A stretch of DNA of 64,000 nucleotides from Sebaldella termitidis ATCC 33386 (GTDB lineage: Bacteria; Fusobacteriota; Fusobacteriia; Fusobacteriales; Leptotrichiaceae): assembly GCF_000024405.1 (NCBI RefSeq), contig NC_013517.1, positions 2,945,989 through 3,009,988 of the forward strand, read 5' to 3'. Numbering within the stretch: position 1 is the first letter of the stretch; each line of letters starts with the position of its first letter. The notes below the pieces were generated by a model. It had not been told where the DNA came from. It did no database searches and was given only the letters and a program-made list of their open reading frames with translations. The position numbers were made by a program, and so were the translations under genes. Below, piece by piece: positions 40,488 through 49,390 of the stretch.

Positions 40488-41135
40488 TTGAAAATTATTT
40501 TGATTGGTTCCACTGGATTTGTAGGTTCTCATATATTGGAGGAAGCTCTGGAAAGAGGGCATGAAGTTCATGCTATACTAAGAGATATTAATAAAATGAC
40601 TAAAACACACCCTAATTTATTCCTTATAAAAGCTGATGTAATGGAGGAAGCTGAACTTGAAGATATTTTCAATACAGGCTATGATGCTGTTATAAGTGCA
40701 TATAACCCCGGATGGTCGAATCCTGATATCTATAATGATTTTATACTTGGTTATAAATCTATACTAAATGCATTGAATGATGCCAAATTAAAGAGAATTA
40801 TCATTATCGGCGGTGCAGGAAGCCTTATTATGAACGGATCCAAATTAATTGATGATAATAAATTTCCAAAAGCAATATATAACGGTGCCAAGGCTGCCTC
40901 TGATCTGTTGGATATACTTTATGCCGAAGAAGATTCTCTTGACTGGACAATGATAAGTCCTGCAATTAATCTTATTGACGGCAAACGCACAAATACTTTC
41001 AAACTGGGAAAAGACTCCCCTGTATTTAATTCTGAAAATGAATCAGTTATTTCAGTTCAGGATCTTGCAGCAGCAGCCATTAACGAACTTGAAAAGCCCG
41101 AACATATAAGAGAAAGATTTACATTAGGAAGCTGA
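40488..41135 (+). CDS. NAD(P)-binding epimerase/dehydratase-like protein
   Basis: The 215-residue atypical short-chain dehydrogenase has the N-terminal dinucleotide motif ILIGSTGFVGSHILEEALERGH, VISAYNPGW, RIIIIGGAGSL near residue 105, and DWTMISPAINLIDGKRT. It belongs to the NAD(P)H-binding family close to YwnB. The start is TTG, with AAAGGGATG upstream. Substrate unknown. It is monocistronic and cytoplasmic. Confidence 0.88.
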   Translation: MKIILIGSTGFVGSHILEEALERGHEVHAILRDINKMTKTHPNLFLIKADVMEEAELEDIFNTGYDAVISAYNPGWSNPDIYNDFILGYKSILNALNDAKLKRIIIIGGAGSLIMNGSKLIDDNKFPKAIYNGAKAASDLLDILYAEEDSLDWTMISPAINLIDGKRTNTFKLGKDSPVFNSENESVISVQDLAAAAINELEKPEHIRERFTLGS

Positions 41136-41150
41136 TATTTAATAATTTAG

Positions 41151-41180
41151 GAGACTGTTTATCTTTTTAGTCTCTTTTTT
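41151..41180 (+). terminator. Terminator of the epimerase-like gene
   Basis: GAGACT (41151-41156) and AGTCTC (41169-41174) are followed by TTTTTT. Confidence 0.75.
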
Positions 41181-41245
41181 TATTTTTCAAAAAAAATTAA
41201 TTTTCAATATTATAATTCTTCATTTAATCATATGAATCATTTACA

Positions 41246-41274
41246 TTGTTAATTCTATTTTATCATTGTATAAT
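41246..41274 (+). promoter_or_regulatory. Promoter of the ferritin-like/VIT1 gene
   Basis: TTGTTA (41246-41251), a 17-bp spacer and TATAAT (41269-41274) lie 45 bp upstream of the ATG. Confidence 0.8.
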
Positions 41275-41319
41275 TTATTTAGAAGAAAAATATAATTTGT
41301 ATGTGAACGGAGGAATAAA

Positions 41320-42198
41320 ATGAATGATAAAGATTTCAGAAAAATGATTTTAGATCTCCAGGTCAATGAAATTACAGGCCGGGAAATATACTTACGTTTG
41401 TCAAAAAATATAAAAGATCTCCATAACAAGGCTCTTATTCTTGAAATAGCTGATGAGGAGCTGGTTCACTACAATATTTACAAAAGATACACTGCTGAAG
41501 ATGTGGAACCTGATAAAAAAAAAATTATATTTTATACTATGTTATCAAAAATTTTCGGCTATATTTTTACTATACGTCTGCTCGAACGTGAAGAAGACCG
41601 CAGTCTTGAAATTCTGCTTAACCCGGAAATTGCTGATTCTGTTATTGACACCAAGGATATACGCGAACAGGAGGAAGAGCACGAGGAAAGACTTATCTCC
41701 ATGCTGGATGAAGAAAAAGTAAGCTATATAAGTTCTATTATCTTGGGACTTAATGATGCACTTGTGGAAATAACCGGTTCTCTTGCCGGCTTTACTTTTG
41801 CTATGCAAAATACAAGAATTATTGCTTTGTCAGGTCTTATTACCGGTATTGCTGCTTCTCTTTCTATGGCATTTTCACAATATCTCGCTGAAAAATCAGC
41901 TGGAAAACATAACTATATAAAAGCCAGCCTTTACACAGGAATCACATATTTTATTACTGTTCTTTTACTTGTTTTCCCATTTTTAATTTTTCCTGATAAT
42001 ATGTACGGCACAGCCTTAGCTCTTACATTATTTGTAGTAATAATTGTAATATTTATTTTTACTTTTTATATTTCCATAGTTAAAAAAGTAAATTTTAGGC
42101 AAAGATTTATTGAAATGCTTAGTATCAGCATGGGTGTTACTGTTTTTTCTTTTCTGCTCGGAATTGTTGCAAAAAAACTGCTTGGAATTGATATATAA
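41320..42198 (+). CDS. Ferritin-like/VIT1 fusion iron transporter (MbfA-like)
   Basis: The 292-residue protein joins a rubrerythrin/ferritin-like diiron domain (residues 1-130, with ligands around NEITGREIY, EIADEELVHY and EQEEEHEERL) to a VIT1/CCC1 membrane domain with about five helices (GLNDALVEITGSLAGFTFAM, SMAFSQYLAEKSAG). This layout is known from the iron/manganese exporter MbfA. It probably senses and exports cytoplasmic iron or manganese during peroxide stress. GGAGGAA precedes the ATG. Confidence 0.9.
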   Translation: MNDKDFRKMILDLQVNEITGREIYLRLSKNIKDLHNKALILEIADEELVHYNIYKRYTAEDVEPDKKKIIFYTMLSKIFGYIFTIRLLEREEDRSLEILLNPEIADSVIDTKDIREQEEEHEERLISMLDEEKVSYISSIILGLNDALVEITGSLAGFTFAMQNTRIIALSGLITGIAASLSMAFSQYLAEKSAGKHNYIKASLYTGITYFITVLLLVFPFLIFPDNMYGTALALTLFVVIIVIFIFTFYISIVKKVNFRQRFIEMLSISMGVTVFSFLLGIVAKKLLGIDI

Positions 42199-42200
42199 AA

Positions 42201-42241
42201 AAATTACAGATACTAGGAAAAATCCTATATCTGTAATTTTT
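42201..42241. terminator. Bidirectional terminator between convergent genes
   Basis: AAATTACAGATACTAGGA and TCCTATATCTGTAATTT form a long stem with T-runs on both sides. It can serve both the iron-exporter gene and the convergent pro-linked operon. Confidence 0.85.
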
Positions 42242-42246
42242 TATTC

Positions 42247-42801
42247 TTAAAAATATTTTATTAGCAGCAATGCTGTAAGAAGCTTTGTATTTTCCTCGTC
42301 AGAAAGCTGCCAGCCGCCTTCTCCCGCTGAATAAACGACTTTTATTTTCTTTTTTCCAGCTGCATACATTCTCATATATCTTGTAAAGTCCTTGACAAAT
42401 TTATCTGAATCTACTGTTCTCTGGCTCGTACTGCTGATAACATTGGTTTCAATAGGATAGTATATGTCCTTCCCTTCCAGATTCACTGTGAGTTCTATTT
42501 CCCCGTTTTTATTTACTTTAGAATCCTTTACTTCAGCCTTTATCAGATCAAAATTAGTTTCTATCATAGAATAGAGCTTGTCATTTATCTCTTCTGCCGA
42601 TATACTGCTGTCAAATGTTTTTCCTTTATATGTCATTACATTATAAACCTGTCCTATTGCTGTTTGTGTATATTCCTGTTTTATCTCACTGCTTTTTAAA
42701 TATTCCGTAAGCATACCAATGACATACTTCTCATCTTCTCCTGGTGCTGCAAAACTGAATATTGATAATACTGCTAATAATAAAATAATTTTTTTCAACA
42801 T
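42247..42801 (-). CDS. Secreted protein, paralogue 2 of the proBA-linked module
   Basis: The 184-residue protein has a signal peptide (MLKKIILLLAVLSIFSFAAP). Its mature part aligns by eye with the 43.3-kb protein: EIKQEYTQTAIGQVYNVM against EIKRAYIQASIQEIYKVM, SISAEEINDKLYSMIETNFD against SISEDALINSVNEPLGKNFD, and LTVNLEGKDIYYPI against LTITIEGKNLVYPL, with a shared GxWxxxxxN ending. It is likely periplasmic. The start at 42801 follows GGAGTGA. It is last of a run proB-proA-paralogue1-EF-Tu domain-paralogue2. Function unknown. Confidence 0.75.
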   Translation of the reverse strand: MLKKIILLLAVLSIFSFAAPGEDEKYVIGMLTEYLKSSEIKQEYTQTAIGQVYNVMTYKGKTFDSSISAEEINDKLYSMIETNFDLIKAEVKDSKVNKNGEIELTVNLEGKDIYYPIETNVISSTSQRTVDSDKFVKDFTRYMRMYAAGKKKIKVVYSAGEGGWQLSDEENTKLLTALLLIKYF

Positions 42802-42835
42802 AACATAAATCACTCCTTTTTTCAATATTATAATG

Positions 42836-43255
42836 TTATTGTGTAATCCTATCTCCCTTTTGCAGTTCATTTTTTGAAGATTTTTTCAGCAGCAGACCAA
42901 TATTTTGTCCTGCTTCTGCGATATCCATACGTTTTCGGAAGCTTTCTATCCCTGCCACAGTATCTTCTGATACTGATCCGTTTAATTTTTTTATAAAAAC
43001 CTTATCTCCTTTTTTTATTACACCGCGTTTTACCAGGCCGGTTACCACTGTCCCTCTCCCAGTAATAGCAAAAACATCCTCTATCTCCATTTCAAAATTT
43101 CCGCTGCTGTAAAAATTATCTGATTCCATTCTATAATTACTGTTTCTTTCATAATTATCCTCTTTATTACTGTTACTTATTGAATTGCTCTTCAAAATAA
43201 ATGCTAACAGAAAAATTATAATAATAGCCATTAAGATTATTATTACTAATATCAT
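42836..43255 (-). CDS. Membrane-anchored EF-Tu domain II protein
   Basis: The 139-residue protein has one N-terminal transmembrane helix (residues 1-22), a polar linker rich in N, S and E, and then a beta-barrel (about 53-139) that reads like elongation-factor domain II: FEMEIEDVFAITGRGTVVTG, GVIKKGDKVFIKKL, then AGQNIGLLL. There is no GTPase domain, and no tRNA-binding domain III. If the helix is an uncleaved anchor the barrel could face either side. It lies between two related secreted-protein genes, spaced by 20 and 34 bp. Confidence 0.8.
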   Translation of the reverse strand: MILVIIILMAIIIIFLLAFILKSNSISNSNKEDNYERNSNYRMESDNFYSSGNFEMEIEDVFAITGRGTVVTGLVKRGVIKKGDKVFIKKLNGSVSEDTVAGIESFRKRMDIAEAGQNIGLLLKKSSKNELQKGDRITQ

Positions 43256-43275
43256 TCATAACTCCCTTCTTTATC

Positions 43276-43974
43276 TTACAAAGAATCCTCTATATTTTTA
43301 TTATAATATTTTACAAATACCATCCCGTTCAGTAATTTCAAAAAATTCTGATTATCCATTACCCAGCTTCCATTCTCCAGTTTATATATAAGCTTTATAT
43401 TCGTCTTTCCAATACTCATGGCATTCATGTCATCAAGTGAATTGCTTATGTACAAAACCGGCTCCAAAGTATCCTGCTGTATTTCCAATATATTTAATAC
43501 CAAAGGATAAACAAGATTTTTTCCTTCTATTGTTATCGTAAGCTCTATAGTATCAGGAAGCCATTTTATTCCTATAATACTTATTAACAGCTTATCAAAA
43601 TTTTTCCCCAATGGTTCATTTACCGAATTTATAAGTGCATCTTCGGAAATGCTTGGAACCATACTTTTATTGCCCACGCTCATGACCTTATATATTTCCT
43701 GAATACTGGCCTGTATATAAGCTCTTTTTATTTCCTCTCCCTTGACATATTTATTGAAGGAATCTCTTATTGCAGATTTATCATCAGTAAGATGAGTTAA
43801 CATCTCACTATTTGGAAAATTATTCACTTCCTCGTTTGTAATGATCAGCTGAAGTCTGTTGCTGCTTATCCAGTCAGAAGCAGTTGAAAGCTCGGAAAAA
43901 GTCCTTTCCCGCGCGGCATAGCCGGAAAAAACAGAAACTAATAATAATATCACTATATGGATACTCCTCTTCAT
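43276..43974 (-). CDS. Secreted protein, paralogue 1 of the proBA-linked module
   Basis: The 232-residue protein has a signal peptide (MKRSIHIVILLLVSVFSGYA). An extra N-terminal segment of about 60 residues (TASDWISSNRLQLIITNEEV) precedes the domain shared with the 42.2-kb protein. The shared domain carries EIKRAYIQASIQEIYKVM and LTITIEGKNLVYPLVLNI. It starts 15 bp after the proA stop, with AAAGGAGAT upstream, so it is probably in the proBA transcript. I recognise no named family. Confidence 0.75.
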   Translation of the reverse strand: MKRSIHIVILLLVSVFSGYAARERTFSELSTASDWISSNRLQLIITNEEVNNFPNSEMLTHLTDDKSAIRDSFNKYVKGEEIKRAYIQASIQEIYKVMSVGNKSMVPSISEDALINSVNEPLGKNFDKLLISIIGIKWLPDTIELTITIEGKNLVYPLVLNILEIQQDTLEPVLYISNSLDDMNAMSIGKTNIKLIYKLENGSWVMDNQNFLKLLNGMVFVKYYNKNIEDSL

Positions 43975-43989
43975 ACTTTATATCTCCTT

Positions 43990-45252
43990 TTATTTTCTTA
44001 TTTGACCGTTTCCTCTTATGATATATTTTATTGTAGTCAGCTCTCTTATCCCCATAGGCCCTCTCGAATGAAGTTTTTGTGTACTTATCCCTATTTCTCC
44101 GCCGTATCCAAATTCTCCGCCGTCAGTGAATCTTGTCGAAGCATTGATATATACTGCCGCTGAATCTACCTCATTAATAAATTTCTCCGCATTTTCCAGA
44201 TTTTCTGTTAATATTGCTTCTGAGTGCTGTGTACTGTATTTATCAATATGTGTGATTGCTTCTTCTATATCCTTTACTGTTTTTATCGATAAAATAAGCT
44301 CCAGATACTCTGTCTCCCAGTCCTCTTTAGTTGATTTTTTTACTTCTGTCCCGCTTTTCTTTATTATTTCAAAAGCCTTTTCGTCAGCTCTGAGTTCTAC
44401 TTTATCACCAGCTAAAACCCTGCTTAATTCCGGAAGAAGTTCTTCCGCTGCATTCTCATGGACCAGCAGAGTCTCTATTGTATTACAAGTACTGCATCTT
44501 TGAGTTTTTGCATTCTCTATAATAGGTATCGCCTTTTTTATATCTGCACTTTCATCCACAAAAATATGACAAAGCCCTGCTCCTGTTTCTATCACAGGAA
44601 CTGTTGCATTTCCTATAATAAAATTCTTTAATCCTTTTCCGCCTCTTGGAATTATCACATCTATATATTTATTTAATCTGATAAAATCCTTCACTATTTC
44701 TCTGTCAGTATTTTCTATTAACTGTACAGCTCCATCAGGAAGTCCTTGTTTTTTCCCTTCCTCCATAAAAATGTTTTTTAATACTTTATTGGAATTAATC
44801 GCATCACTTCCGCCTCTTAAGATAATCGCATTGGAAGACTTCAGTGCCAGTCCTGCCGAATCTATAGTTACATTTGGTCTTGATTCAAATATCATTCCTA
44901 TTACTCCCAAAGGTACTCTCTGCTTCAAGATCTGCATTCCGTCCGGATGCTTCCAGCCTTCCAGTATTTCACCTACAGGATCTTTGAAATTAGCTATCTC
45001 TATAAGGCTTTTAGCCATTCCGTCAATTCTTGAATCTGTCAGCTCAAGTCTGTCAAGAAGAGCACTGCTTATCCCTTTTTCTTTTCCATATTCCAGATCC
45101 TTTTTATTTTCAGCCTTTATCAGCTCTCTTTTCTCGATTAAAGCCTTTGCAACTGCTGTTAAAACAGCATTTTTTGTATTTGTATCAATAATTGCCAGTT
45201 TTTTTGAAGCTTCTTTAGCTTTTTTCCCCAGCTCCAATATATATTCATTCAT
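43990..45252 (-). CDS. proA: Gamma-glutamyl phosphate reductase
   Basis: The 420-residue enzyme makes glutamate-5-semialdehyde with NADPH, the second step of proline synthesis. It has PLGVIGMIFESRPNVTIDSAGL, NAIILRGGSDAINSN, IIPRGGKGL, and the active-site Cys region NAKTQRCSTCNTIETLLVHE. It ends with the glycine-rich FGYGGEIGISTQKLHSRGPM. AGGAGGA precedes the ATG. It follows proB by 11 bp, and three accessory genes follow it. Confidence 0.96.
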   Translation of the reverse strand: MNEYILELGKKAKEASKKLAIIDTNTKNAVLTAVAKALIEKRELIKAENKKDLEYGKEKGISSALLDRLELTDSRIDGMAKSLIEIANFKDPVGEILEGWKHPDGMQILKQRVPLGVIGMIFESRPNVTIDSAGLALKSSNAIILRGGSDAINSNKVLKNIFMEEGKKQGLPDGAVQLIENTDREIVKDFIRLNKYIDVIIPRGGKGLKNFIIGNATVPVIETGAGLCHIFVDESADIKKAIPIIENAKTQRCSTCNTIETLLVHENAAEELLPELSRVLAGDKVELRADEKAFEIIKKSGTEVKKSTKEDWETEYLELILSIKTVKDIEEAITHIDKYSTQHSEAILTENLENAEKFINEVDSAAVYINASTRFTDGGEFGYGGEIGISTQKLHSRGPMGIRELTTIKYIIRGNGQIRK

Positions 45253-45263
45253 AAAACTTCCTC

Positions 45264-46385
45264 CTATAATATAGTTAGATTATCTATATGTATTACATTA
45301 TCGTCATATTTATAACCAAGAACATTCTCTATTTCATCGCTTTTGTATCCCCTTATTATATTTATCTCATCTGATGAATAATTAGAAATTCCCTTTGCAA
45401 TAACATTTCCTTTGGAATTCAAAATCTGAACCACAGTTCCTTTTTCAAATTTACCTTCTATTTTTTTTACCCCTACGGGAAGCAGACTGTTTCCTGATAT
45501 AATGGCTTTTTCAGCTCCGCTGTCTATGTAGATATTTCCGTTCTTATTCGTACCGTAAGCAAGCCAATATTTTTTTGACTTAATTCTTTTATTACTCTTT
45601 ACAAACAATGTTCCTACCAGCTCATAATTTACTATTTTATTTATATTTTCCGGCTCACTTCCGCTCGCTATTACCAGATTAGTTCCTATCTTTGTGGCCA
45701 TTTCCGCTGCAATTATTTTAGTATACATTCCTCCGGTACCAAATTTTGATCCTTCCATACCAGCCATCTTTTTTACATCTTCATCAATCTTGCCTACGAG
45801 TTTTATCAGCTTCGCATCATCATATTTCTGAGGATTTTTATTATAAAGTCCTTCTATGTCCGAAAGTATAATAAGCAGGTCGGCATCAATAAGACCCGCG
45901 ACCAGTGCAGAAAGAGTGTCATTATCTCCTACCTTTATCTCATCAGCTACGACGGCATCATTTTCATTTACCACAGGAATTATTCCCTTTTTCAAAAGAT
46001 TCAGACTAACATTTCTTGCATTCAAATATCTGTTTCTATCAGAAAAATCAGCCTTCGTAAGTAAAAACTGTGCTATTATTTTATTATATTCCGAAAACAG
46101 ATTCTGGTATAAATGTGTCAAAGCTACCTGACCCACTGCTGCCACAGCCTGTTTTTCAGTAAGAGTTTTTGGTCTTTCAGACATTTTGAGTCTTCCCATC
46201 CCGGCTCCTACCGCCCCTGATGTTACCAATACCACTTCATACCCGTTATTACTAAGCAGGCTTATTTCCCTGACAAGTTTATTTATTTTGTCTATATTCA
46301 AATTCCCGTCTTCTTTAGTCAGTGTAGAAGTCCCCACTTTTATTACTATTCTTTTTAATGTCCCTAATAATTCCTTCCTATCCAT
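45264..46385 (-). CDS. proB: Glutamate 5-kinase with PUA domain
   Basis: The 373-residue enzyme phosphorylates glutamate in the first step of proline synthesis. It has an amino-acid-kinase fold with VIKVGTSTLTKEDG, VLVTSGAVGAGMGRL, PVVNENDAVV, FGDNDTLSALVAGL-like VGDNDTLSALVAG, and SKFGTGGMYTKIIAAEMA. A C-terminal PUA domain covers about residues 275-370 (AIISGNSLLPVGVKKIEGKF), typical of full-length ProB. AGAGGTG precedes the ATG. It is the first gene of a five-gene run. Confidence 0.95.
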   Translation of the reverse strand: MDRKELLGTLKRIVIKVGTSTLTKEDGNLNIDKINKLVREISLLSNNGYEVVLVTSGAVGAGMGRLKMSERPKTLTEKQAVAAVGQVALTHLYQNLFSEYNKIIAQFLLTKADFSDRNRYLNARNVSLNLLKKGIIPVVNENDAVVADEIKVGDNDTLSALVAGLIDADLLIILSDIEGLYNKNPQKYDDAKLIKLVGKIDEDVKKMAGMEGSKFGTGGMYTKIIAAEMATKIGTNLVIASGSEPENINKIVNYELVGTLFVKSNKRIKSKKYWLAYGTNKNGNIYIDSGAEKAIISGNSLLPVGVKKIEGKFEKGTVVQILNSKGNVIAKGISNYSSDEINIIRGYKSDEIENVLGYKYDDNVIHIDNLTIL

Positions 46386-46418
46386 TTTACACCTCTAAAA
46401 AGTAGTTTATGCTTGTAT

Positions 46419-46450
46419 ATGTCAACCCTTATTAATAAAGGTTCTGACAT
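46419..46450 (-). other. Imperfect hairpin in the proB 5' region
   Basis: ATGTCA (46419-46424) pairs with TGACAT (46445-46450), and inside it CCTT pairs with AAGG around an AT-rich loop. It lies about 35-65 bp upstream of the proB ATG, downstream of a possible TATAAT at about 46464-46469 on the minus strand. It may be an operator or an RNA element. Confidence 0.45.
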
Positions 46451-46591
46451 GTTTTCGTATATTATATGTATATTATTGTAATGTTTTTAATTTACAATAT
46501 TATATCATAATTTTACTATATCACAAATAAAAAAGAGCTTTACTGAAGTTAAGAAATAAGATGTGAAGACAAGAGATTAAAATATAAATTA

Positions 46592-46632
46592 AAAGGACTA
46601 AGTCCTGCAGATTACAGAATTTAGTCCTTTAG
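46592..46632 (-). terminator. Terminator of the 65-residue gene
   Basis: AAAGGACTAA and TTAGTCCTTT form a perfect 10-bp stem with a 19-base loop. T-rich sequence follows on the minus strand. Confidence 0.65.
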
Positions 46633-46686
46633 AGCTCTTAAAACTTCAGATCAATTTGTAAAGCTCATTTTTACTATTTTAGTACT

Positions 46687-46884
46687 TCAATTTGATAAGT
46701 TGCTGCAATATGATGTTCCGTCCGCCTTAAAAATTAGATACCAACCAGTTTCAGAAAAAAGTTTATCTTTATAAATTTCACTATTTTCAAGAGTAATTCC
46801 ATAATCAATGTTTCTTATATTGGCAACTCTCTTTTTAGTCAAAAGAAATTTTTTCAAAGATTCCAAATGTTCATTTTCTATCAT
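46687..46884 (-). CDS. Small hypothetical protein
   Basis: The 65-residue soluble protein has a helical N-terminal half (ENEHLESLKKFLLTKKRVAN) and a C-terminal part with SETGWYLIFKADGTSYCSNL. No signal peptide or known motif is visible. The start at 46884 follows GGGAGTGAG; a GTG at 46893 is too close to that site. It has its own terminator, which supports expression. Confidence 0.6.
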   Translation of the reverse strand: MIENEHLESLKKFLLTKKRVANIRNIDYGITLENSEIYKDKLFSETGWYLIFKADGTSYCSNLSN

Positions 46885-47025
46885 ATTTCTCACTCCCTAT
46901 CACATCTATATCTATAACATTATGTATTATAATTTATAAGTTGTCAATAGCAAATAATTTACCGATCGTACTTTTATTTTTAATTTATATCTTCAAAAGC
47001 AATAAAATCAAGTTTTTTTATAATA

Positions 47026-47622
47026 TCAAACTGTTTTTTTCTTAAATTTTTTTCGCATAATTTTATATCCTGCATATCCGGCACCTAAAATGAATATTGC
47101 TGCAACAAACATATCCGCAATATATTTCTCTATAAAAACTCTTGCCTGTTCATTTATCGCCACAAGATATCCAAGATAAGAAATAATCATAAATTTGAAG
47201 GCTCTTCCTGCAAATGAAGCCCATATGTAATTTCTGAATTTCATCTTTGTTACTCCTGCGGAATAAGTAAATACCTTATATCCTATAGGGAGAAATCCCG
47301 ATAACAGCAAAGTAAGCACACCGTGTTTTCTAAACTGTTTTTGTGAGATTACCTCCACTTTTCTGAGAAAACGGCTCTTTCCGCTTAATTTTTTCAATAC
47401 AGGCTTTCCAAAACGAAGACCTGCAAGATAAGCTATCAATGCTCCTATCCATGACCCTACAGATAATAAGATCCAGATAAGCACCCAGATATTTGGGTTA
47501 ATAAATATTAAATACCACACATAAGCATCCACGGGTACAGGAAGTCCCAAAGACTCAAGTCCTGCCCAGATTCCCACACCCGTAAAGCCTAAATGTTTTA
47601 ATAATAATATAAAATGTTCCAT
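47026..47622 (-). CDS. DedA-family membrane protein
   Basis: The 198-residue protein has about five membrane segments and the DedA/SNARE-associated pattern: GLESLGLPVPVDAYVWYLIF near residue 22, VGSWIGALIAYLAGLRFGKPVL, and FLPIGYKVFTYSAGVTKMKFRNYIWASFAGR. DedA proteins are half-transporters involved in lipid (undecaprenyl phosphate) recycling and membrane homeostasis. It starts 10 bp after the amylase gene stop, with GAGGCGG as ribosome binding site, so the two may be co-transcribed. Confidence 0.9.
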   Translation of the reverse strand: MEHFILLLKHLGFTGVGIWAGLESLGLPVPVDAYVWYLIFINPNIWVLIWILLSVGSWIGALIAYLAGLRFGKPVLKKLSGKSRFLRKVEVISQKQFRKHGVLTLLLSGFLPIGYKVFTYSAGVTKMKFRNYIWASFAGRAFKFMIISYLGYLVAINEQARVFIEKYIADMFVAAIFILGAGYAGYKIMRKKFKKKTV

Positions 47623-47632
47623 TTTTCCGCCT

Positions 47633-49078
47633 CTATTGTTTTTTTACCCATACAGCTGCTTTTCCGGCATTTACCTTAAATTCTGCCTCGCCGTTATCAT
47701 CTATATGAATTTCATCCTTTATGTTTTCAGTAATTTCATACCATACTTCGCCGGCATGCTCTTTCCCGATGTTTATTTTCTTAGTTCCTTCAGTATGATT
47801 TGACAGCAGCATAACCAGTCCCGAACCGGGATGATCTTCATTTCCTTTTCTTACCATTCCTATAAGATTAGGATCATCAAAATAATTTATCTGCTCACCG
47901 TAGGCATAGTTTTTTCTAGCATAGAGCAGTTTTTCTATTACCCATCTGTGCGGACTTTCTTTTCCTCCCACACCATAATAGTCTCCGTAAAATATGCACG
48001 GATAACCATCGGCTATAAGGAGTATCAATGCATAAGCCAGCGGCTTAAACCAGCTGTCTATCTGTGATTCAAGTGAACTGCCCCATTGTGAATCATGATT
48101 GTCCACAAAAGTAACAGAAAATAATTTTTTATTTATTACAAGGGAATTATTAAATACCTCCCTCAAATCATAAGCACTTCCATTTTTCGAGGCTGTAAAA
48201 AAATTGAAATGAAGCGGTACATCAAATAGATCTGCCTGATAGTTTACATTATCTAGATATTCCACAATGGATCCCAGATCTCCCTTCCAGTATTCACCCA
48301 CAGCATAAAAGTCTTCACCTCTTACCTTTCTTACTTCCTTCAAAAACTCTTCTATAAAATTATTATTTATATGCTTTATTGCATCAAGCCTGAAACCGTC
48401 CAGATTCAGCTCATTCGCGACCCATACACCCCATCGTTTCATCTCCTCGACTACATCGCCGCGTTCATAATCTATGTTTGCAAACATGAGATAATCATAG
48501 TTTCCATTTTCATCATCTACGCCCTGATCCCAGTTTTTACCGTCTCCTGTCATTTTATAAATAGCAGTTTTCTGATTTATATTATTGTAATCAGTTCCGT
48601 TAAAATGATACCAATGCCATTTAAAATCTGAGTATTTATTATTTCGTCCGTCAAAATTAAACTTCGTCCAGCCCTCTATTTCATACGGATCAGATATTGC
48701 CTTATTTCTGTCATTAGGATCTACTTCCTGAACCATAAATCTTTCCGTCTCATCAGCACCGGCCTTATGGTTCATAACAGCATCCAGATAAACTGATATT
48801 TCCCGTTCATGCAGAGCTTCAATTGCTGTTATCAGTTCTTCTTTAGTCCCGTACTTTGTAGCTACGGTTCCTTTCTGGTCAAATTCTCCGAGATCATATA
48901 AATCATATGCCCCGTATCCTACATCCAAATCAGAAGTCCCTTTAGTGGCCGGAGGTATCCACACTGCATTTATTCCTATATCTTTTAAATGTTCCGCATC
49001 ATCTGCCAGACGTTTCCAGTGCTTTTTATCTGCCGGCAGATTCCATTCAAAATATTGAATCATTACTCCATTTTCCAT
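47633..49078 (-). CDS. Cytoplasmic alpha-amylase (GH13)
   Basis: The 481-residue enzyme has the GH13 barrel with catalytic residues in LDGFRLDAIKHI (nucleophile Asp near residue 232), AVGEYWKGD (acid Glu near 262) and TFVDNHDSQ (Asp near 328). YLDAVMNHKAGADETE is the domain B entrance. No signal peptide is present, as in AmyS/MalS-like intracellular amylases, so it degrades internal glycogen or imported maltodextrins. AGGAGG precedes the ATG. MalQ is encoded 4.5 kb upstream in the same direction. Confidence 0.93.
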   Translation of the reverse strand: MENGVMIQYFEWNLPADKKHWKRLADDAEHLKDIGINAVWIPPATKGTSDLDVGYGAYDLYDLGEFDQKGTVATKYGTKEELITAIEALHEREISVYLDAVMNHKAGADETERFMVQEVDPNDRNKAISDPYEIEGWTKFNFDGRNNKYSDFKWHWYHFNGTDYNNINQKTAIYKMTGDGKNWDQGVDDENGNYDYLMFANIDYERGDVVEEMKRWGVWVANELNLDGFRLDAIKHINNNFIEEFLKEVRKVRGEDFYAVGEYWKGDLGSIVEYLDNVNYQADLFDVPLHFNFFTASKNGSAYDLREVFNNSLVINKKLFSVTFVDNHDSQWGSSLESQIDSWFKPLAYALILLIADGYPCIFYGDYYGVGGKESPHRWVIEKLLYARKNYAYGEQINYFDDPNLIGMVRKGNEDHPGSGLVMLLSNHTEGTKKINIGKEHAGEVWYEITENIKDEIHIDDNGEAEFKVNAGKAAVWVKKQ

Positions 49079-49355
49079 TTTTCCTCCTAAATTTTAATAA
49101 GGATTTTTTATATTAAGGATTATACTACTTTTGAAACAAAATTGATATAAAAACTTCAGCAGACAAATGTTGGTTATTGGATTTATAATGAAAAATATAC
49201 AAGAGATAAAATTATCTGAAAAAATTCAAATTTTACAATATATTTTTTATTATACGAATACAATAATTTGATTTTTTTCTTTCACCCTAATCAAATAATA
49301 TCAATCTAAATAGTTAATATACAATGATACGATTTCTGATTTAATATTTTATAAA
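49079..49355. other. Spacer upstream of the amylase gene
   Basis: A minus-strand TATAAT at 49122-49127 could be the amylase -10, without a good -35. I see no gene in this stretch. Confidence 0.4.
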
Positions 49356-49383
49356 AAGAACTGCTCTGAAAAGAGCAGTTCTT
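49356..49383 (-). terminator. Terminator of the ABC exporter operon
   Basis: AAGAACTGCTCT and AGAGCAGTTCTT form a perfect 12-bp stem with a GAAA loop (minus-strand TTTC), followed by TTTTTAT, 8 bp after the stop codon. Confidence 0.92.
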
Positions 49384-49390
49384 CTATACC

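Noticed and set aside
44771-45274. 167-codon plus-strand frame opposite proA
   Set aside because: proA is complete and conserved on the other strand. This frame has only mirror-type composition.
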